Shown: positions 26,054 to 34,206 of the stretch, in pieces
Position numbering within the stretch: position 1 is the first letter of the stretch
Layout of the letters: the number at the start of each line of letters is the position of its first letter
Assembly: GCA_963732635.1 (NCBI GenBank)
Contig: CAVTAL010000035.1
Location: 310,001-374,000, forward strand
DNA from: JAKFWF01 sp963732635
Lineage (GTDB): Bacteria; Pseudomonadota; Alphaproteobacteria; Rhizobiales; Hyphomicrobiaceae
DNA: 64,000 nt
Reading direction: 5' to 3'
Notes under the pieces: generated by a model
The model's database searches: none
Told to the model about the DNA's origin: nothing
What the model saw: the letters and a program-made list of their open reading frames with translations, nothing else
Program-made: the position numbers and the translations under genes

Positions 26054-26605
26054 ATGATGAACAAAATAAGTCGATCGCCCTATCCACCACGAAAGTTCTT
26101 AGTTCGTGCGCATTCAACTCGTGCGACACGCGGATTCCTGTTCGTTGGGGACGCCAAATTCACTTGCAGTCTCGGCCGATCCGGACTGCGCGCACGAAAA
26201 CGTGAAGGCGACGGCGCAACTCCAATAGGCATCTGGACACTGGTGGAGGTGCTTTACCGGGCTGATCGCGTAGGCCGCCCGCGCACTCGGTTGGCAGTGC
26301 GTGCAATCAAGCCTGCGGACGGATGGTGTGATGCTGTTGGTGATCGCAACTATAACCGGGGTGTCTCGCACCCTTATCCCGTTAGCGCCGAGCGACTTTG
26401 GCGGCATGACCATGTTTATGATCTCATCGTTGTGTTGAGCCACAACCGCAGACCAAGGGTGCAAGGATTTGGTAGCGCCGTGTTCATGCATTTGGCGAGA
26501 CCGGGATTTACATCGACGGAAGGCTGCGTTGCGATGGCGGAGCGCGACTTGCGTTTGCTGCTGGCTCATACCGACCGCCGTTCCCTGTTGGTGATTGCGG
26601 CGTAG
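26054..26605 (+). CDS. L,D-transpeptidase (YkuD domain) family protein
   Basis: A protein of about 183 residues with the catalytic YkuD motif HLARPGFTSTEGCVAMAERDL, given here as its elements: His, then S/T-x-GC with the nucleophile Cys. It begins directly with a substrate-side segment (FLFVGDAKFTCSLGRSG) and the GDGATPIGIW motif common in the single-domain L,D-peptidoglycan group. No signal peptide is evident, unusual for a periplasmic enzyme, though short cytoplasm-predicted versions are common in this order. ATG 26054, 26057 or 26033 could be the start; none has a good ribosome-binding site. It diverges from the OmpR-type regulator gene. Confidence 0.85.
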   Translation: MMNKISRSPYPPRKFLVRAHSTRATRGFLFVGDAKFTCSLGRSGLRARKREGDGATPIGIWTLVEVLYRADRVGRPRTRLAVRAIKPADGWCDAVGDRNYNRGVSHPYPVSAERLWRHDHVYDLIVVLSHNRRPRVQGFGSAVFMHLARPGFTSTEGCVAMAERDLRLLLAHTDRRSLLVIAA

Positions 26606-26631
26606 TCTTACGGTGGTTTCGCAGCTGATGA

Positions 26632-26664
26632 AAAAGGCCCCGGCGGGTTGCGCGGGGCCTTTTC
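26632..26664. terminator. Bidirectional terminator between the transpeptidase gene and amtB
   Basis: AAAAGGCCCCG (26632-26642) pairs with CGGGGCCTTTT (26653-26663), an 11-bp stem whose A/T ends give a U-run on both strands. It sits between two convergent genes and would terminate both. Confidence 0.88.
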
Positions 26665-26692
26665 CGATTTCTTGCTTTAGGAGCGCTGCCGC

Positions 26693-28198
26693 CTAGTAGT
26701 TGTAGGCGCGCTCGCCGTGGGCGGTGACATCAAGGCCTTCGCGCTCTTGCTCGACCGACGGACGTAGCCCGATTATGAGGTCGACCAGCTTGTAGAGGAT
26801 CGCCGAGCCGATGCCGGACCACAGGATGGTGACGCCAACGGCCTTCAGCTGCGACATGACCTGGACGCTCATCACGAAATCGGCGACCGTACCTTCGCCC
26901 GGCTTCAGGACGTAGTCGGTGACGCCGGTGCCGCCCAGGCTCGGGCTGACGAGAACGCCGGTCAGGATGGCGCCGAGAATGCCGCCGATGCAGTGCACGC
27001 CGAAGACGTCGAGACTATCGTCGTAACCGAAGGCGTTCTTTACCGAAGTGCAGAAGATGAAGCATACGACGCCAGCCAGCAGGCCGAGGACGATCGCACC
27101 CATCGGTCCCGCATAGCCCGATGCCGGAGTGACGGCAACAAGACCGGCAACCGCACCCGAAACTAGGCCAAGCAGTGACGGCTTGCCCTTGGTCGCCCAC
27201 TCGGCGAACATCCAGGCAAGCGCTGCTGCGGCCGTAGCGACGAAGGTGTTGACCATAGCCAACGCGGCTAAGGGGCTTGCTTCAAGCGCCGAACCGGCGT
27301 TGAAGCCGAACCAGCCTACCCATAGCAAGGCAGCGCCGACCATGGTGAAGGTCAACGAATGCGGCGGCATCGCTTCTTTACCGTAGCCGACACGCTTGCC
27401 GAGCATCAGAGCGCCAACGAGACCGGCGATACCGGCGTTGATGTGGACGACAGTGCCACCGGCGAAGTCGATAGCACCGACCTGGAACAGATAGCCCGCG
27501 TCGGCTTGCACTTGCTCAAGTGCGGCTTCGGCCACCTTCTTGGCATCGCCACTAGCGGCGGCGACTTTCTTGGCGGCGTCGGCCAGAGCGTCCGGACCGG
27601 CCCAATACCAGACCATATGCGCGATCGGGCAATAGATGAGCGTCACCCACAGCACGGTAAACAGCAGCAAAGCCGAGAATTTCATGCGCTCGGCGAATGC
27701 GCCGACAATTAGAGCTGGTGTGATGCAGGCGAAGGTCATCTGGAACGCGATGTAGACGAGCTCGGGAATGACAACGCCGTTCGAGAACGTAGCAACGGTT
27801 GCGTCCAGAATGGTCTTCTTTTCAGGCGCGATATTGAGGAAAGCCTTCGAGAAGCCGCCGATGAATGCATTGAACGAAGTGCCGCCTGAGAATGCGAGGC
27901 TGTAGCCGTAGAGGACCCAGATCAACGCCACGACGCAGACGATGGCAAACACCTGCATCAGAACCGAAAGCATGTTCTTGGTCCGAACGAGACCACCATA
28001 AAACAGTGCAAGGCCCGGCACCGTCATCAACAATACCAGGGCCGAGGCCACCAGCATCCAGGCGGTGTCGCCTTTATTCGGGACCGGGTCCGCTGCCAAG
28101 GCTGGCGCGGCAAGTGCCGCCAGCATCATCATAAATGTCGCAAGGCCAATACCCGTCCCCCGGGTCATCGGTGCCTGCTTCGTCACTTCGAGCGTCAT
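26693..28198 (-). CDS. amtB: Ammonium transporter AmtB
   Basis: AmtB conducts ammonium across the inner membrane and is blocked by GlnK. The 501-residue protein begins with a cleavable signal-like segment (GIGLATFMMMLAALAAPALA) and then shows eleven membrane helices with PGLALFYGGLVRTKN, FAERMKFSALLLF and DFAGGTVVHINAG, where the pore His lies, and FGVHCIGGILGAILTG with the second His. A hydrophilic Ala/Lys-rich insertion (ALADAAKKVAAASGDAKK) occurs between helices, as in other members of this order. ATG 28198 has GAGGGAG upstream; the open frame further upstream overlaps glnK and is false. It is the second gene of the glnK-amtB operon. Confidence 0.96.
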   Translation of the reverse strand: MTLEVTKQAPMTRGTGIGLATFMMMLAALAAPALAADPVPNKGDTAWMLVASALVLLMTVPGLALFYGGLVRTKNMLSVLMQVFAIVCVVALIWVLYGYSLAFSGGTSFNAFIGGFSKAFLNIAPEKKTILDATVATFSNGVVIPELVYIAFQMTFACITPALIVGAFAERMKFSALLLFTVLWVTLIYCPIAHMVWYWAGPDALADAAKKVAAASGDAKKVAEAALEQVQADAGYLFQVGAIDFAGGTVVHINAGIAGLVGALMLGKRVGYGKEAMPPHSLTFTMVGAALLWVGWFGFNAGSALEASPLAALAMVNTFVATAAAALAWMFAEWATKGKPSLLGLVSGAVAGLVAVTPASGYAGPMGAIVLGLLAGVVCFIFCTSVKNAFGYDDSLDVFGVHCIGGILGAILTGVLVSPSLGGTGVTDYVLKPGEGTVADFVMSVQVMSQLKAVGVTILWSGIGSAILYKLVDLIIGLRPSVEQEREGLDVTAHGERAYNY

Positions 28199-28260
28199 TG
28201 AGTTAGCTCCCTCGTGTTCGAATTCGAATGTCGCGTGGTTGGTGATGAATCGAGCGCGGT

Positions 28261-28599
28261 TCAGAGCGCGTTTTCGTCGGCTTCGCCGGTGCGAATACGG
28301 ACGGTGTGTTCGATGGTCGACACGAAGATCTTGCCGTCGCCGATCTGTCCGGTCTTGGCGGCGCGGGTGATGGCGTCGACCGCCTTGTCGGCGTCGCTCG
28401 ATGCCACGACGACCTCGATCTTGATCTTCGGCAGGAAGCTGACGGCGTACTCGGCGCCGCGGTAGATTTCTGTATGGCCCTTCTGACGGCCGTAGCCCTT
28501 CACCTCGGTGACGGTCATGCCCTGGAAGCCAAGGTCCGTCAGGGCGGAGCGAACTTCCTCTAGCTTGAAGGGCTTGATAATTGCAGTCACGAGTTTCAT
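28261..28599 (-). CDS. glnK: Nitrogen regulatory protein P-II (GlnK)
   Basis: A 112-residue PII signalling protein that senses ATP/ADP, 2-oxoglutarate and glutamine. Tyr51, the uridylylation site, lies in the T-loop GHTEIYRGAEYAV; TVTEVKGYGRQKG and KTGQIGDGKIFV form the nucleotide-binding loops. ATG 28599 starts the canonical MKLVTAIIKPFKL; the in-frame extension to 28665 covers the promoter. The gene is 62 bases upstream of amtB, the classic glnK-amtB arrangement, in which GlnK reversibly blocks the transporter when ammonium rises. A sigma-54-type promoter candidate lies just upstream. Confidence 0.96.
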   Translation of the reverse strand: MKLVTAIIKPFKLEEVRSALTDLGFQGMTVTEVKGYGRQKGHTEIYRGAEYAVSFLPKIKIEVVVASSDADKAVDAITRAAKTGQIGDGKIFVSTIEHTVRIRTGEADENAL

Positions 28600-28648
28600 G
28601 GCAACATCCTCGATTGTCCGGTCTGACGCGTAGTGCGCACACCTGTTA

Positions 28649-28665
28649 ATCAAGGGTCGTGCCAA
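28649..28665 (-). promoter_or_regulatory. Candidate sigma-54 promoter of glnK-amtB
   Basis: On the minus strand the sequence TTGGCACG-ACCC-TTGAT matches the -24/-12 consensus TTGGCACG-N4-TTGCW except that the -12 GC reads GA. Spacing is exact. It would start transcription about 40 bases before the glnK ATG. An upstream palindrome GGCACATGTGCC (near 28713) might be an activator site, though it lacks the NtrC spacing. Nitrogen control is expected for this operon. Confidence 0.5.
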
Positions 28666-28785
28666 CTCGTTTACACTTCTTCAACCTTCTGAAAAGCCGA
28701 GATAAAGTCATCAGATGGGCACATGTGCCGCAATCTTGGGCGACGAAACCTGCTCAAACAGACTGCATTTTTTGCAAATTGCTTA

Positions 28786-29739
28786 TTATTTCACCACAAA
28801 AGCCGTGTCGCGCAATCGCATCAAGCCTTCCTGCGTGGTGGAGGCGACCAGCTGTCCGGCGCGGTTATAGATACTGCCACGGCAAAATCCGCGCGCGCCG
28901 CCAGCGAATGTGCTCTCCTGGCTATAAAGCAGCCACTCATCGGTCCGGACAGGTGCGTGCAGCCACATCGCGTGGTCAATACTGGCGAGCTGGATGTCGG
29001 TGTCGAACATCAATTTTCCATGGGCGATCAATGCCGTGTCCAGCAACGTGAAATCCGATGCATAGGCCAGCAAGCAGCGATGTAGGTTCTGATCGTCGCC
29101 GAGGCTGCCATTGGCGCGAATCCATACGCTCTGCCGTGGTTCCGCCTTCGCCCTGGTGAGAAAGCGCGTCGCATCGACCGGACGCATATCGAACGGCCGC
29201 TCGCGTTGCCAGAAAGTGCCGATGTTGGACGGTAGTTGGTCGGCATGGCGCTCCTGCAACTCTTTAAGTGTCGGCAGGCTTTCGGGCGGTGGCACATCGG
29301 GCATGGTGGTCTGGTGCTCGAAGCCTTGTTCCGACTTATGGAACGATACCGAGAGCACGAAGATCGGCCGGCCATGTTGGATGGCCTTTACCCGCCGGGT
29401 ATTGAAGCTTGAGCCGTCGCGCACCCGTTCGACGTCATAGACGATTGGCTGGCCAGCGTCGCCGCCGAGCAGGAAATAGCCATGCATCGAGTGAGCGTGG
29501 CGGTCGGCATCCACGGTTCTCATCGCTGCGCTGAGCGCCTGTGCCAACACCAGTCCGCCGTAGACCCGCTGCCAGGACTGGGTCTGAGTCTGGCCGCGGT
29601 AGAGATTGTGTTCGAGGGGTTCAAGGTCCAGCACCCGCACCAGCGCATCGAGTGCGACACTATTGGCAGCATCGGTTTTGAGCTTTTTGGGTGGCATCCA
29701 AGGGTCCAATTCGGTCAAGGTAGTCGGCGACGGCGACAT
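28786..29739 (-). CDS. tesB: Acyl-CoA thioesterase II (TesB)
   Basis: TesB hydrolyses acyl-CoA thioesters of medium to long chains. The 317-residue double hot-dog protein shows LVLAQALSAAMRTV, the first hot-dog helix, SMHGYFLLGGDAGQPIVYDVERVRDG with the conserved FLLGGD-type segment, and a C-terminal half with LLAYASDFTLLDTALIAHG and LASIDHAMWLHAP, which carry the catalytic Asp and the substrate-side residues. The start at ATG 29739 is kept, but ATG 29697 (MPPKKLKTDAANSV) is equally possible since neither has a clear ribosome-binding site. It is divergent from the UbiH-type gene with 77 bases between the chosen starts. Confidence 0.93.
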   Translation of the reverse strand: MSPSPTTLTELDPWMPPKKLKTDAANSVALDALVRVLDLEPLEHNLYRGQTQTQSWQRVYGGLVLAQALSAAMRTVDADRHAHSMHGYFLLGGDAGQPIVYDVERVRDGSSFNTRRVKAIQHGRPIFVLSVSFHKSEQGFEHQTTMPDVPPPESLPTLKELQERHADQLPSNIGTFWQRERPFDMRPVDATRFLTRAKAEPRQSVWIRANGSLGDDQNLHRCLLAYASDFTLLDTALIAHGKLMFDTDIQLASIDHAMWLHAPVRTDEWLLYSQESTFAGGARGFCRGSIYNRAGQLVASTTQEGLMRLRDTAFVVK

Positions 29740-29816
29740 GAGTTGCCGGAAAGGGAAGGCACGCTTCCGGCAGTGTCAAGTCGACGCTGCAGGTGAAGTG
29801 CGCGGGAGAATATGTG

Positions 29817-31079
29817 ATGCAGTCAGTGAAGGCAGGCAGCCAATACGACGTCGTCATTGCTGGTGGCAGCTACATCGGGCTCTGCATGGCGCTTGGACTT
29901 GCGCGCGAAATTGGGCCGGATCTGCGAATTGCGGTGGTGGATCGCGGGGGCAGGTCAGTTCAGCCACCGGCCACCGAAGGCGTTGACCCGCGCGCCTCGG
30001 CGATTTCGGCCGGATCGATCAATCTGCTGCGGGCGCTTGGCATCTGGCAGCAGGTGGAAGATGCCGCGACGCCGGTCACCAGCATCGAGTTGACCGACAG
30101 CAGTCTCAACGCCGGCGTCAGAAGGCCGCTGTTGACATACGATAACGTCGCCGCTGATGGCGAGCCAGCTTCCTACATATTGCCGAATGCCGAACTGGCG
30201 GTCGCGCTTGAGCGATCTGTGACTGCTTGCGCGTCGATTACCCGGGTGTTCGGCGCTTCGGTGAGTGGCTTCGAAACTGATGCCGGCCGCTCAGTCGTAG
30301 TACTCGATGACGGCCGTCGTTTCGAAACCGAGTTCGCGATCGCGGCCGACGGCCGGCGGTCGGGGTTGCGCGAGGCTGCCGGTATCGGCACCGTCGGCTG
30401 GGACTACGATCAGACCGGTATCGTAACGACGATCGCGCACGATGCGGATCATCACAACCGCGCCATCCAGCATTTTCTACCCGGTGGACCGTTCGCGTTG
30501 TTGCCACTCAAGGGCGGGCATCGCTCGTGCATCACCTGGAGCGAAACCGCAACCGAGGCCAAGCGCATCATGGCGCTCGATGACGCTGCATTCCTCGAAG
30601 AGGTCGATGTTCGGGTCGCCGGTCGGCTTGGCGCGGTGAAACTCGATGGCCCGCGCAAGTCGTGGCCACTTGAGGCCCATTTGGCGCGAAGCTATGTAGC
30701 CACGCGTCTGGCGGTAATCGGTGACGCGGCGCATGGCGTCCACCCGATCGGTGGGCAGGGTCTCAATCTTGGTTTCCGCGATGTGGCTGCTCTCATCGAG
30801 TGCATCGCCGATGCGGCCAGAGTGGGCCTGAGTCTCGGTGACGCTGACGCACTGGCGCGCTATGAGCGCTGGCGACGGTTCGACAGCGCCATGTCGTCGG
30901 CGGCATATACCGGGCTCAACAAACTGTTCTCGAACGATATGGCGCTTGTGCGTTCGGTTCGGGAGGTCGGGCTCGGCATCCTCGACAAGCTACCCGGCGT
31001 CAAGCGTATGCTGGTCGATGAGGCGGCGGGCTTGAGTGGTGAGCTGCCGAGGCTGCTGCGAGCATCGCCGGTAGTGTGA
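29817..31079 (+). CDS. UbiH/COQ6-family FAD-dependent hydroxylase
   Basis: A 420-residue class A flavoprotein monooxygenase of the UbiH/UbiF/COQ6 group, probably hydroxylating the ubiquinone ring. The dinucleotide-binding motif reads VVIAGGSYIGLCMALGLA, with GGSYIG in place of the usual GxGxxG; FEIAADGRR-type DG motif appears as AIAADGRRSGLR, and the second FAD motif is VIGDAAHGVHPIGGQGLNLG, which is diagnostic for the ubiquinone hydroxylases. ATG 29817 follows GGGAGA by six bases, which decides the start over the upstream non-ATG codon. Which ring position it modifies cannot be told from sequence. Confidence 0.9.
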   Translation: MQSVKAGSQYDVVIAGGSYIGLCMALGLAREIGPDLRIAVVDRGGRSVQPPATEGVDPRASAISAGSINLLRALGIWQQVEDAATPVTSIELTDSSLNAGVRRPLLTYDNVAADGEPASYILPNAELAVALERSVTACASITRVFGASVSGFETDAGRSVVVLDDGRRFETEFAIAADGRRSGLREAAGIGTVGWDYDQTGIVTTIAHDADHHNRAIQHFLPGGPFALLPLKGGHRSCITWSETATEAKRIMALDDAAFLEEVDVRVAGRLGAVKLDGPRKSWPLEAHLARSYVATRLAVIGDAAHGVHPIGGQGLNLGFRDVAALIECIADAARVGLSLGDADALARYERWRRFDSAMSSAAYTGLNKLFSNDMALVRSVREVGLGILDKLPGVKRMLVDEAAGLSGELPRLLRASPVV

Positions 31080-31080
31080 G

Positions 31081-31101
31081 AGCGCGTCACGCGCTTGTGT
31101 T
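31081..31101 (+). terminator. Weak terminator-like hairpin after the UbiH-type gene
   Basis: AGCGCG (31081-31086) pairs with CGCGCT (31090-31095) around a 3-base loop and is followed by TGTGTTAT. The stem is short and the U-run interrupted, so its termination strength is doubtful. Confidence 0.4.
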
Positions 31102-31169
31102 ATCGAGGATCCAATAACGTGCCACGATGACCGATCGAAGGCGCGGTCGAGACCGGGAGAGGCGAGGCG

Positions 31170-32051
31170 ATGGAGAAGCGCTCGATGTTTGGCGGCTGGG
31201 TTCTGCCGCTTGCGCTGTTGGCACCGCAGTTGCTCATCACCTTCCTGTTTTTCTACTGGCCGGCAAGTCAGGCAGTCTGGCAATCATTCCTCCTGCAGGA
31301 CGCGTTTGGCTTGAAGACGGATTTCGTCTGGCTGGAGAACTATCGCGATTTACTGAAGCAGCCAGAATATTACCGCGCCATGGGTACAACTGCGCTGTTC
31401 GCCTTTGCGGTGACGTTCTTGTCGCTTTCGATTGCGTTGGCACTCGCTGTTCAGGCCGACAAGGCGATCAAGGGTGCCCAGGTCTACAAGACACTGCTGA
31501 TCTGGCCCTACGCGGTTGCGCCCGCTGTCGCCGGAGTGTTGTGGCTGTTCATGTTCCAGCCGTCGCTCGGCGTGGTGGCACGCGGAATTCGCGCGCTCGG
31601 TGTCGATTGGAATCCGCTGCTCAACGGCACGCACGCGATGACACTGGTGGTGATGGCGTCTGTATGGAAGCAGATCAGCTACAATTTCCTGTTCTTCCTG
31701 GCGGGGCTCGCAGCCATCCCGCGCGCGGTCTATGAGGCGGCCGCCATCGACGGGGCCTCACCGATCCGACGGTTCTGGACAATCACCTTCCCGCTGCTTT
31801 CGCCGACAGCGTTCTTTCTGCTGGTCGTCAACATCGTCTACGTGTTTTTCGATACTTTCGGCATCATCGACTCGGTGACGGCGGGCGGTCCGGCGAAGGC
31901 GACAGAGACACTGGTCTACAAGGTCTATTCCGACGGTCGCCTCGGCGGTGACCTTGGCTCTTCCGCTGCTCAGTCGGTGATCCTGATGGTAATCGTGGTG
32001 GCGCTGACCGCCGTGCAGTTCCGCTACATCGAGCGCAAGGTGAACTACTGA
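31170..32051 (+). CDS. ugpA: Glycerol-3-phosphate-type ABC transporter permease UgpA
   Basis: A 293-residue inner-membrane permease with six predicted helices and the EAA loop EAAAIDGASPIRRFWTITFPLL, which docks the ATPase. The N-terminal segment WVLPLALLAPQLLITFLFFYWPA and the run YKTLLIWPYAVAPAVAGVLWLF are closely similar to rhizobial UgpA. ATG 31170 follows GGGAGAGGCGAGG. It begins a ugpA-ugpE-ugpC set, but no ugpB (binding protein) is seen in the window; the upstream gene encodes a UbiH-type hydroxylase. A REP-like element separates it from ugpE. Confidence 0.92.
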   Translation: MEKRSMFGGWVLPLALLAPQLLITFLFFYWPASQAVWQSFLLQDAFGLKTDFVWLENYRDLLKQPEYYRAMGTTALFAFAVTFLSLSIALALAVQADKAIKGAQVYKTLLIWPYAVAPAVAGVLWLFMFQPSLGVVARGIRALGVDWNPLLNGTHAMTLVVMASVWKQISYNFLFFLAGLAAIPRAVYEAAAIDGASPIRRFWTITFPLLSPTAFFLLVVNIVYVFFDTFGIIDSVTAGGPAKATETLVYKVYSDGRLGGDLGSSAAQSVILMVIVVALTAVQFRYIERKVNY

Positions 32052-32080
32052 TGCTGGAAGGATTGCAACAACGATCGATC

Positions 32081-32185
32081 GTAGGTTGGGTTAGGACGCC
32101 CCTTTGCGTCCGTAACCCAACGACTTTGACCACCACCTGTGGAATGTTGGGTTACGCGCCGAGCAGTGCGCTAACCCAACCTACG
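32081..32185. repeat. REP-like double-hairpin repeat, copy 3, inside the ugp operon
   Basis: It shares the GTAGGTTGGGTTAG left end, the CTAACCCAACCTAC right end and two inner hairpins with the copies at 1537 and 11099. It fills the space between ugpA and ugpE and would be transcribed within the operon, where such hairpins can modulate relative expression. Confidence 0.87.
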
Positions 32186-32213
32186 GCCTCTACCTTTTCG
32201 AGCGGGTGCCCGC

Positions 32214-33014
32214 ATGGTTGAGCATCGCGGCTTCCTGCGCAACGTTATCCCGCATGTCATTCTGTTGATCGGCATCGCGATCATCGCGTTCCCGGTCTAC
32301 CTGTGCTTCGTCGGCTCCACGCATCCGCAGGATGTCATCGCCAACGGTAAAATGCCGATCACGCCGGGGCCGCTGTTTTTCGAGACCTACTACAAGACGT
32401 TGCTGGTCGGGGCGACCGGAAGCAGTCGGCAACCAGTGTGGCAGATGCTGCTCAACAGCATGCTGATGGCCGGCATCATCGCCTTTGGCAAGATCTCGAT
32501 CTCGATCCTTTCGGCCTATGCGGTCGTGTACTTCAAGTTCCCGTTCCGGATGACGGCGTTCTGGCTGATTTTCATGACGCTGATGCTGCCGGTCGAGGTC
32601 CGAATCTACCCGACCTACAAGATTGTCGCCGACCTTGGTCTACTGGACACGTATGCCGGCCTCACTGTTCCGTTAATCGCCTCGGCGACGGCGACGCTGT
32701 TCTTCCGCCAGTTCTTCATGACCATTCCCGATGAGTTGATCGAAGCTTCGAAGCTCGACGGCGCGGGGCCGTGGCGGTTCTTCAAGGATACGCTGCTGCC
32801 ACTGTCGACGACCAACATCGCGGCGCTGTTCGTCATCCTCTTCATATACGGCTGGAATCAGTATCTGTGGCCGCTGCTGATCACCACCCGCGACGACATG
32901 CAGACAGTTGTAATTGGTATCAAGAAGATGATCGTCACCGCCGATGCGCTGACCGAATGGAACGTCGTCATGGCCACCGCCATGTTGGCCATGCTGCCGC
33001 CGGTGCGGTGGTAG
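32214..33014 (+). CDS. ugpE: ABC transporter permease UgpE, C-terminus frameshifted
   Basis: A second permease of the ugp system, with six helices and the EAA-type loop EASKLDGAGPWRFFKDTLLPL. As read, it stops after 266 residues with MLAMLPPVRW. Deleting nothing else but restoring one G near 33001 continues the frame through VVVLMQRWFVKGLVETEK to a stop at 33062-33064, giving the usual 283 residues, so about 17 residues are lost or misread. GTG or ATG start near 32214 (MVEHRGFLRN) fits the family. The missing tail includes part of the last helix, so function is uncertain if the deletion is real. Confidence 0.85.
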   Translation: MVEHRGFLRNVIPHVILLIGIAIIAFPVYLCFVGSTHPQDVIANGKMPITPGPLFFETYYKTLLVGATGSSRQPVWQMLLNSMLMAGIIAFGKISISILSAYAVVYFKFPFRMTAFWLIFMTLMLPVEVRIYPTYKIVADLGLLDTYAGLTVPLIASATATLFFRQFFMTIPDELIEASKLDGAGPWRFFKDTLLPLSTTNIAALFVILFIYGWNQYLWPLLITTRDDMQTVVIGIKKMIVTADALTEWNVVMATAMLAMLPPVRW

Positions 33015-33067
33015 TGTTGATGCAGCGCTGGTTCGTGAAGGGGCTGGTGGAGACGGAGAAGTAGCTG

Positions 33068-33105
33068 TTGCCCTCTCGCTGCCTGCGGGCGTGGAGAGGG
33101 GACAA
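33068..33105. repeat. Short intergenic palindrome between ugpE and ugpC
   Basis: TTGCCCTCTC pairs with GAGAGGG-GA-CAA (CCCTCTC at 33071-33077, GAGAGGG at 33094-33100) around a 16-base loop. The pattern is like the CCCTC/GAGGG palindromes dispersed in Hyphomicrobiales genomes, and a related one lies at 63281-63315. Confidence 0.55.
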
Positions 33106-33122
33106 CGTGCAGGGAAACGGCC

Positions 33123-34206
33123 ATGGCCTCAGTAACTCTCGAAAATGTTCGCAAGGTCTACGCCGGTGGCGTGGAGGCGGTGAAGAGCGTTTCGCTCGCC
33201 ATCCCCGATGGTTCGTTCACGGTGCTGCTGGGACCGTCCGGCTGCGGCAAGTCGACGTTGCTGCGCATGATCGCCGGGCTCGAGACGATCAGCGGCGGCA
33301 CGATTTCGATCGGCGGGCGCGTCGTCAACGACATCGAGCCGGCCGATCGCGACATCGCCATGGTGTTCCAGAACTACGCGCTCTATCCGCATATGAGCGT
33401 CTACGACAACATGGCCTACGGCCTGCGCAATCGCGGCGTCGACAAGGCGACGATCGAGGCGCGAGTGGCGGAAGCCGCGCGCATGCTGGAGATCGGCCCG
33501 TTCCTCGATCGCAAGCCGCGCGCCTTTTCAGGTGGCCAGCGCCAGCGCGTCGCCATGGGCCGCGCCGTGGTGCGGGAGCCGCAGGCGTTTCTGTTCGACG
33601 AGCCGCTTGTCGAATCTCGACGCGAAATTGCGCGTGCAGATGCGGCTCGAAATTCGCCGCCTGCACAACCGGCTCAAGGCCACCTCGATCTTCGTCACCC
33701 ACGATCAGGTCGAGGCGATGACACTCGCCGACATGGTGGTCGTCATGAATGCCGGCCGGGTCGAGCAGACCGGCACGCCGCTCGATGTCTATCGCCATCC
33801 GGCCTCCAAGTTCGTCGCGACCTTCATCGGTTCGCCGGCGATGAACCTTTTGCCGGGCAAAGTGGTCGAGCCGGGCATGGTGGAGTTCACAGGTGGCGGC
33901 CGGTTGGGCTACGACGCAAAGGTGTTCAACGGCGATGCGGGCCAAGCGGTCGACATCGGCATCAGGCCGGAGGATATCGAATTGGCGGCGACGGGCGTGG
34001 GCCATGCCGTCGTCGTCAGCAGAGAGTTCGTCGAGGAACTGGGTGCCACGCGGCTGATCCATGGTCTTGTCGGCGAAAAGGCTGCGATCGTGATGGCGGT
34101 GCCGTCGGCAACACCGCTCAATGGCGACGCGACCCTGACCATCACCGCGTTACCGGGCGCCGTCCACTTGTTCGATCCCTCTAGCGGCGCGAGTTTGCGG
34201 ATATGA
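33123..34206 (+). pseudogene. ugpC: ABC transporter ATP-binding protein UgpC, frameshifted
   Basis: The ATPase of the ugp importer. The first 160 residues are intact: Walker A GPSGCGKST near residue 38, the Q-loop VFQNYALYPHMS, the signature SGGQRQR and Walker B AFLFDEPL. Immediately after DEPL the frame is broken by one extra base at about 33607 (CCGCTTGTCG where CCGCTGTCG is expected). The next frame resumes exactly with SNLDAKLRVQMRLEIRRLH, the H-loop FVTHDQVEAMTLAD and the C-terminal OB-type MalK-like domain to 34206. Corrected length is about 360 residues, normal for UgpC. Either a real +1 mutation or a sequencing error. Confidence 0.88.

Noticed and set aside
28199..28642. N-terminal extension of AmtB by 148 residues
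   Set aside because: The extension is glnK read in another frame on the same strand, Arg-rich and unlike any family. ATG 28198 has its own ribosome-binding site.
28708..28722. NtrC site at GGCACATGTGCC upstream of glnK
   Set aside because: The palindrome is clear, but the arm spacing differs from the NtrC consensus, so I did not list it as a binding site.
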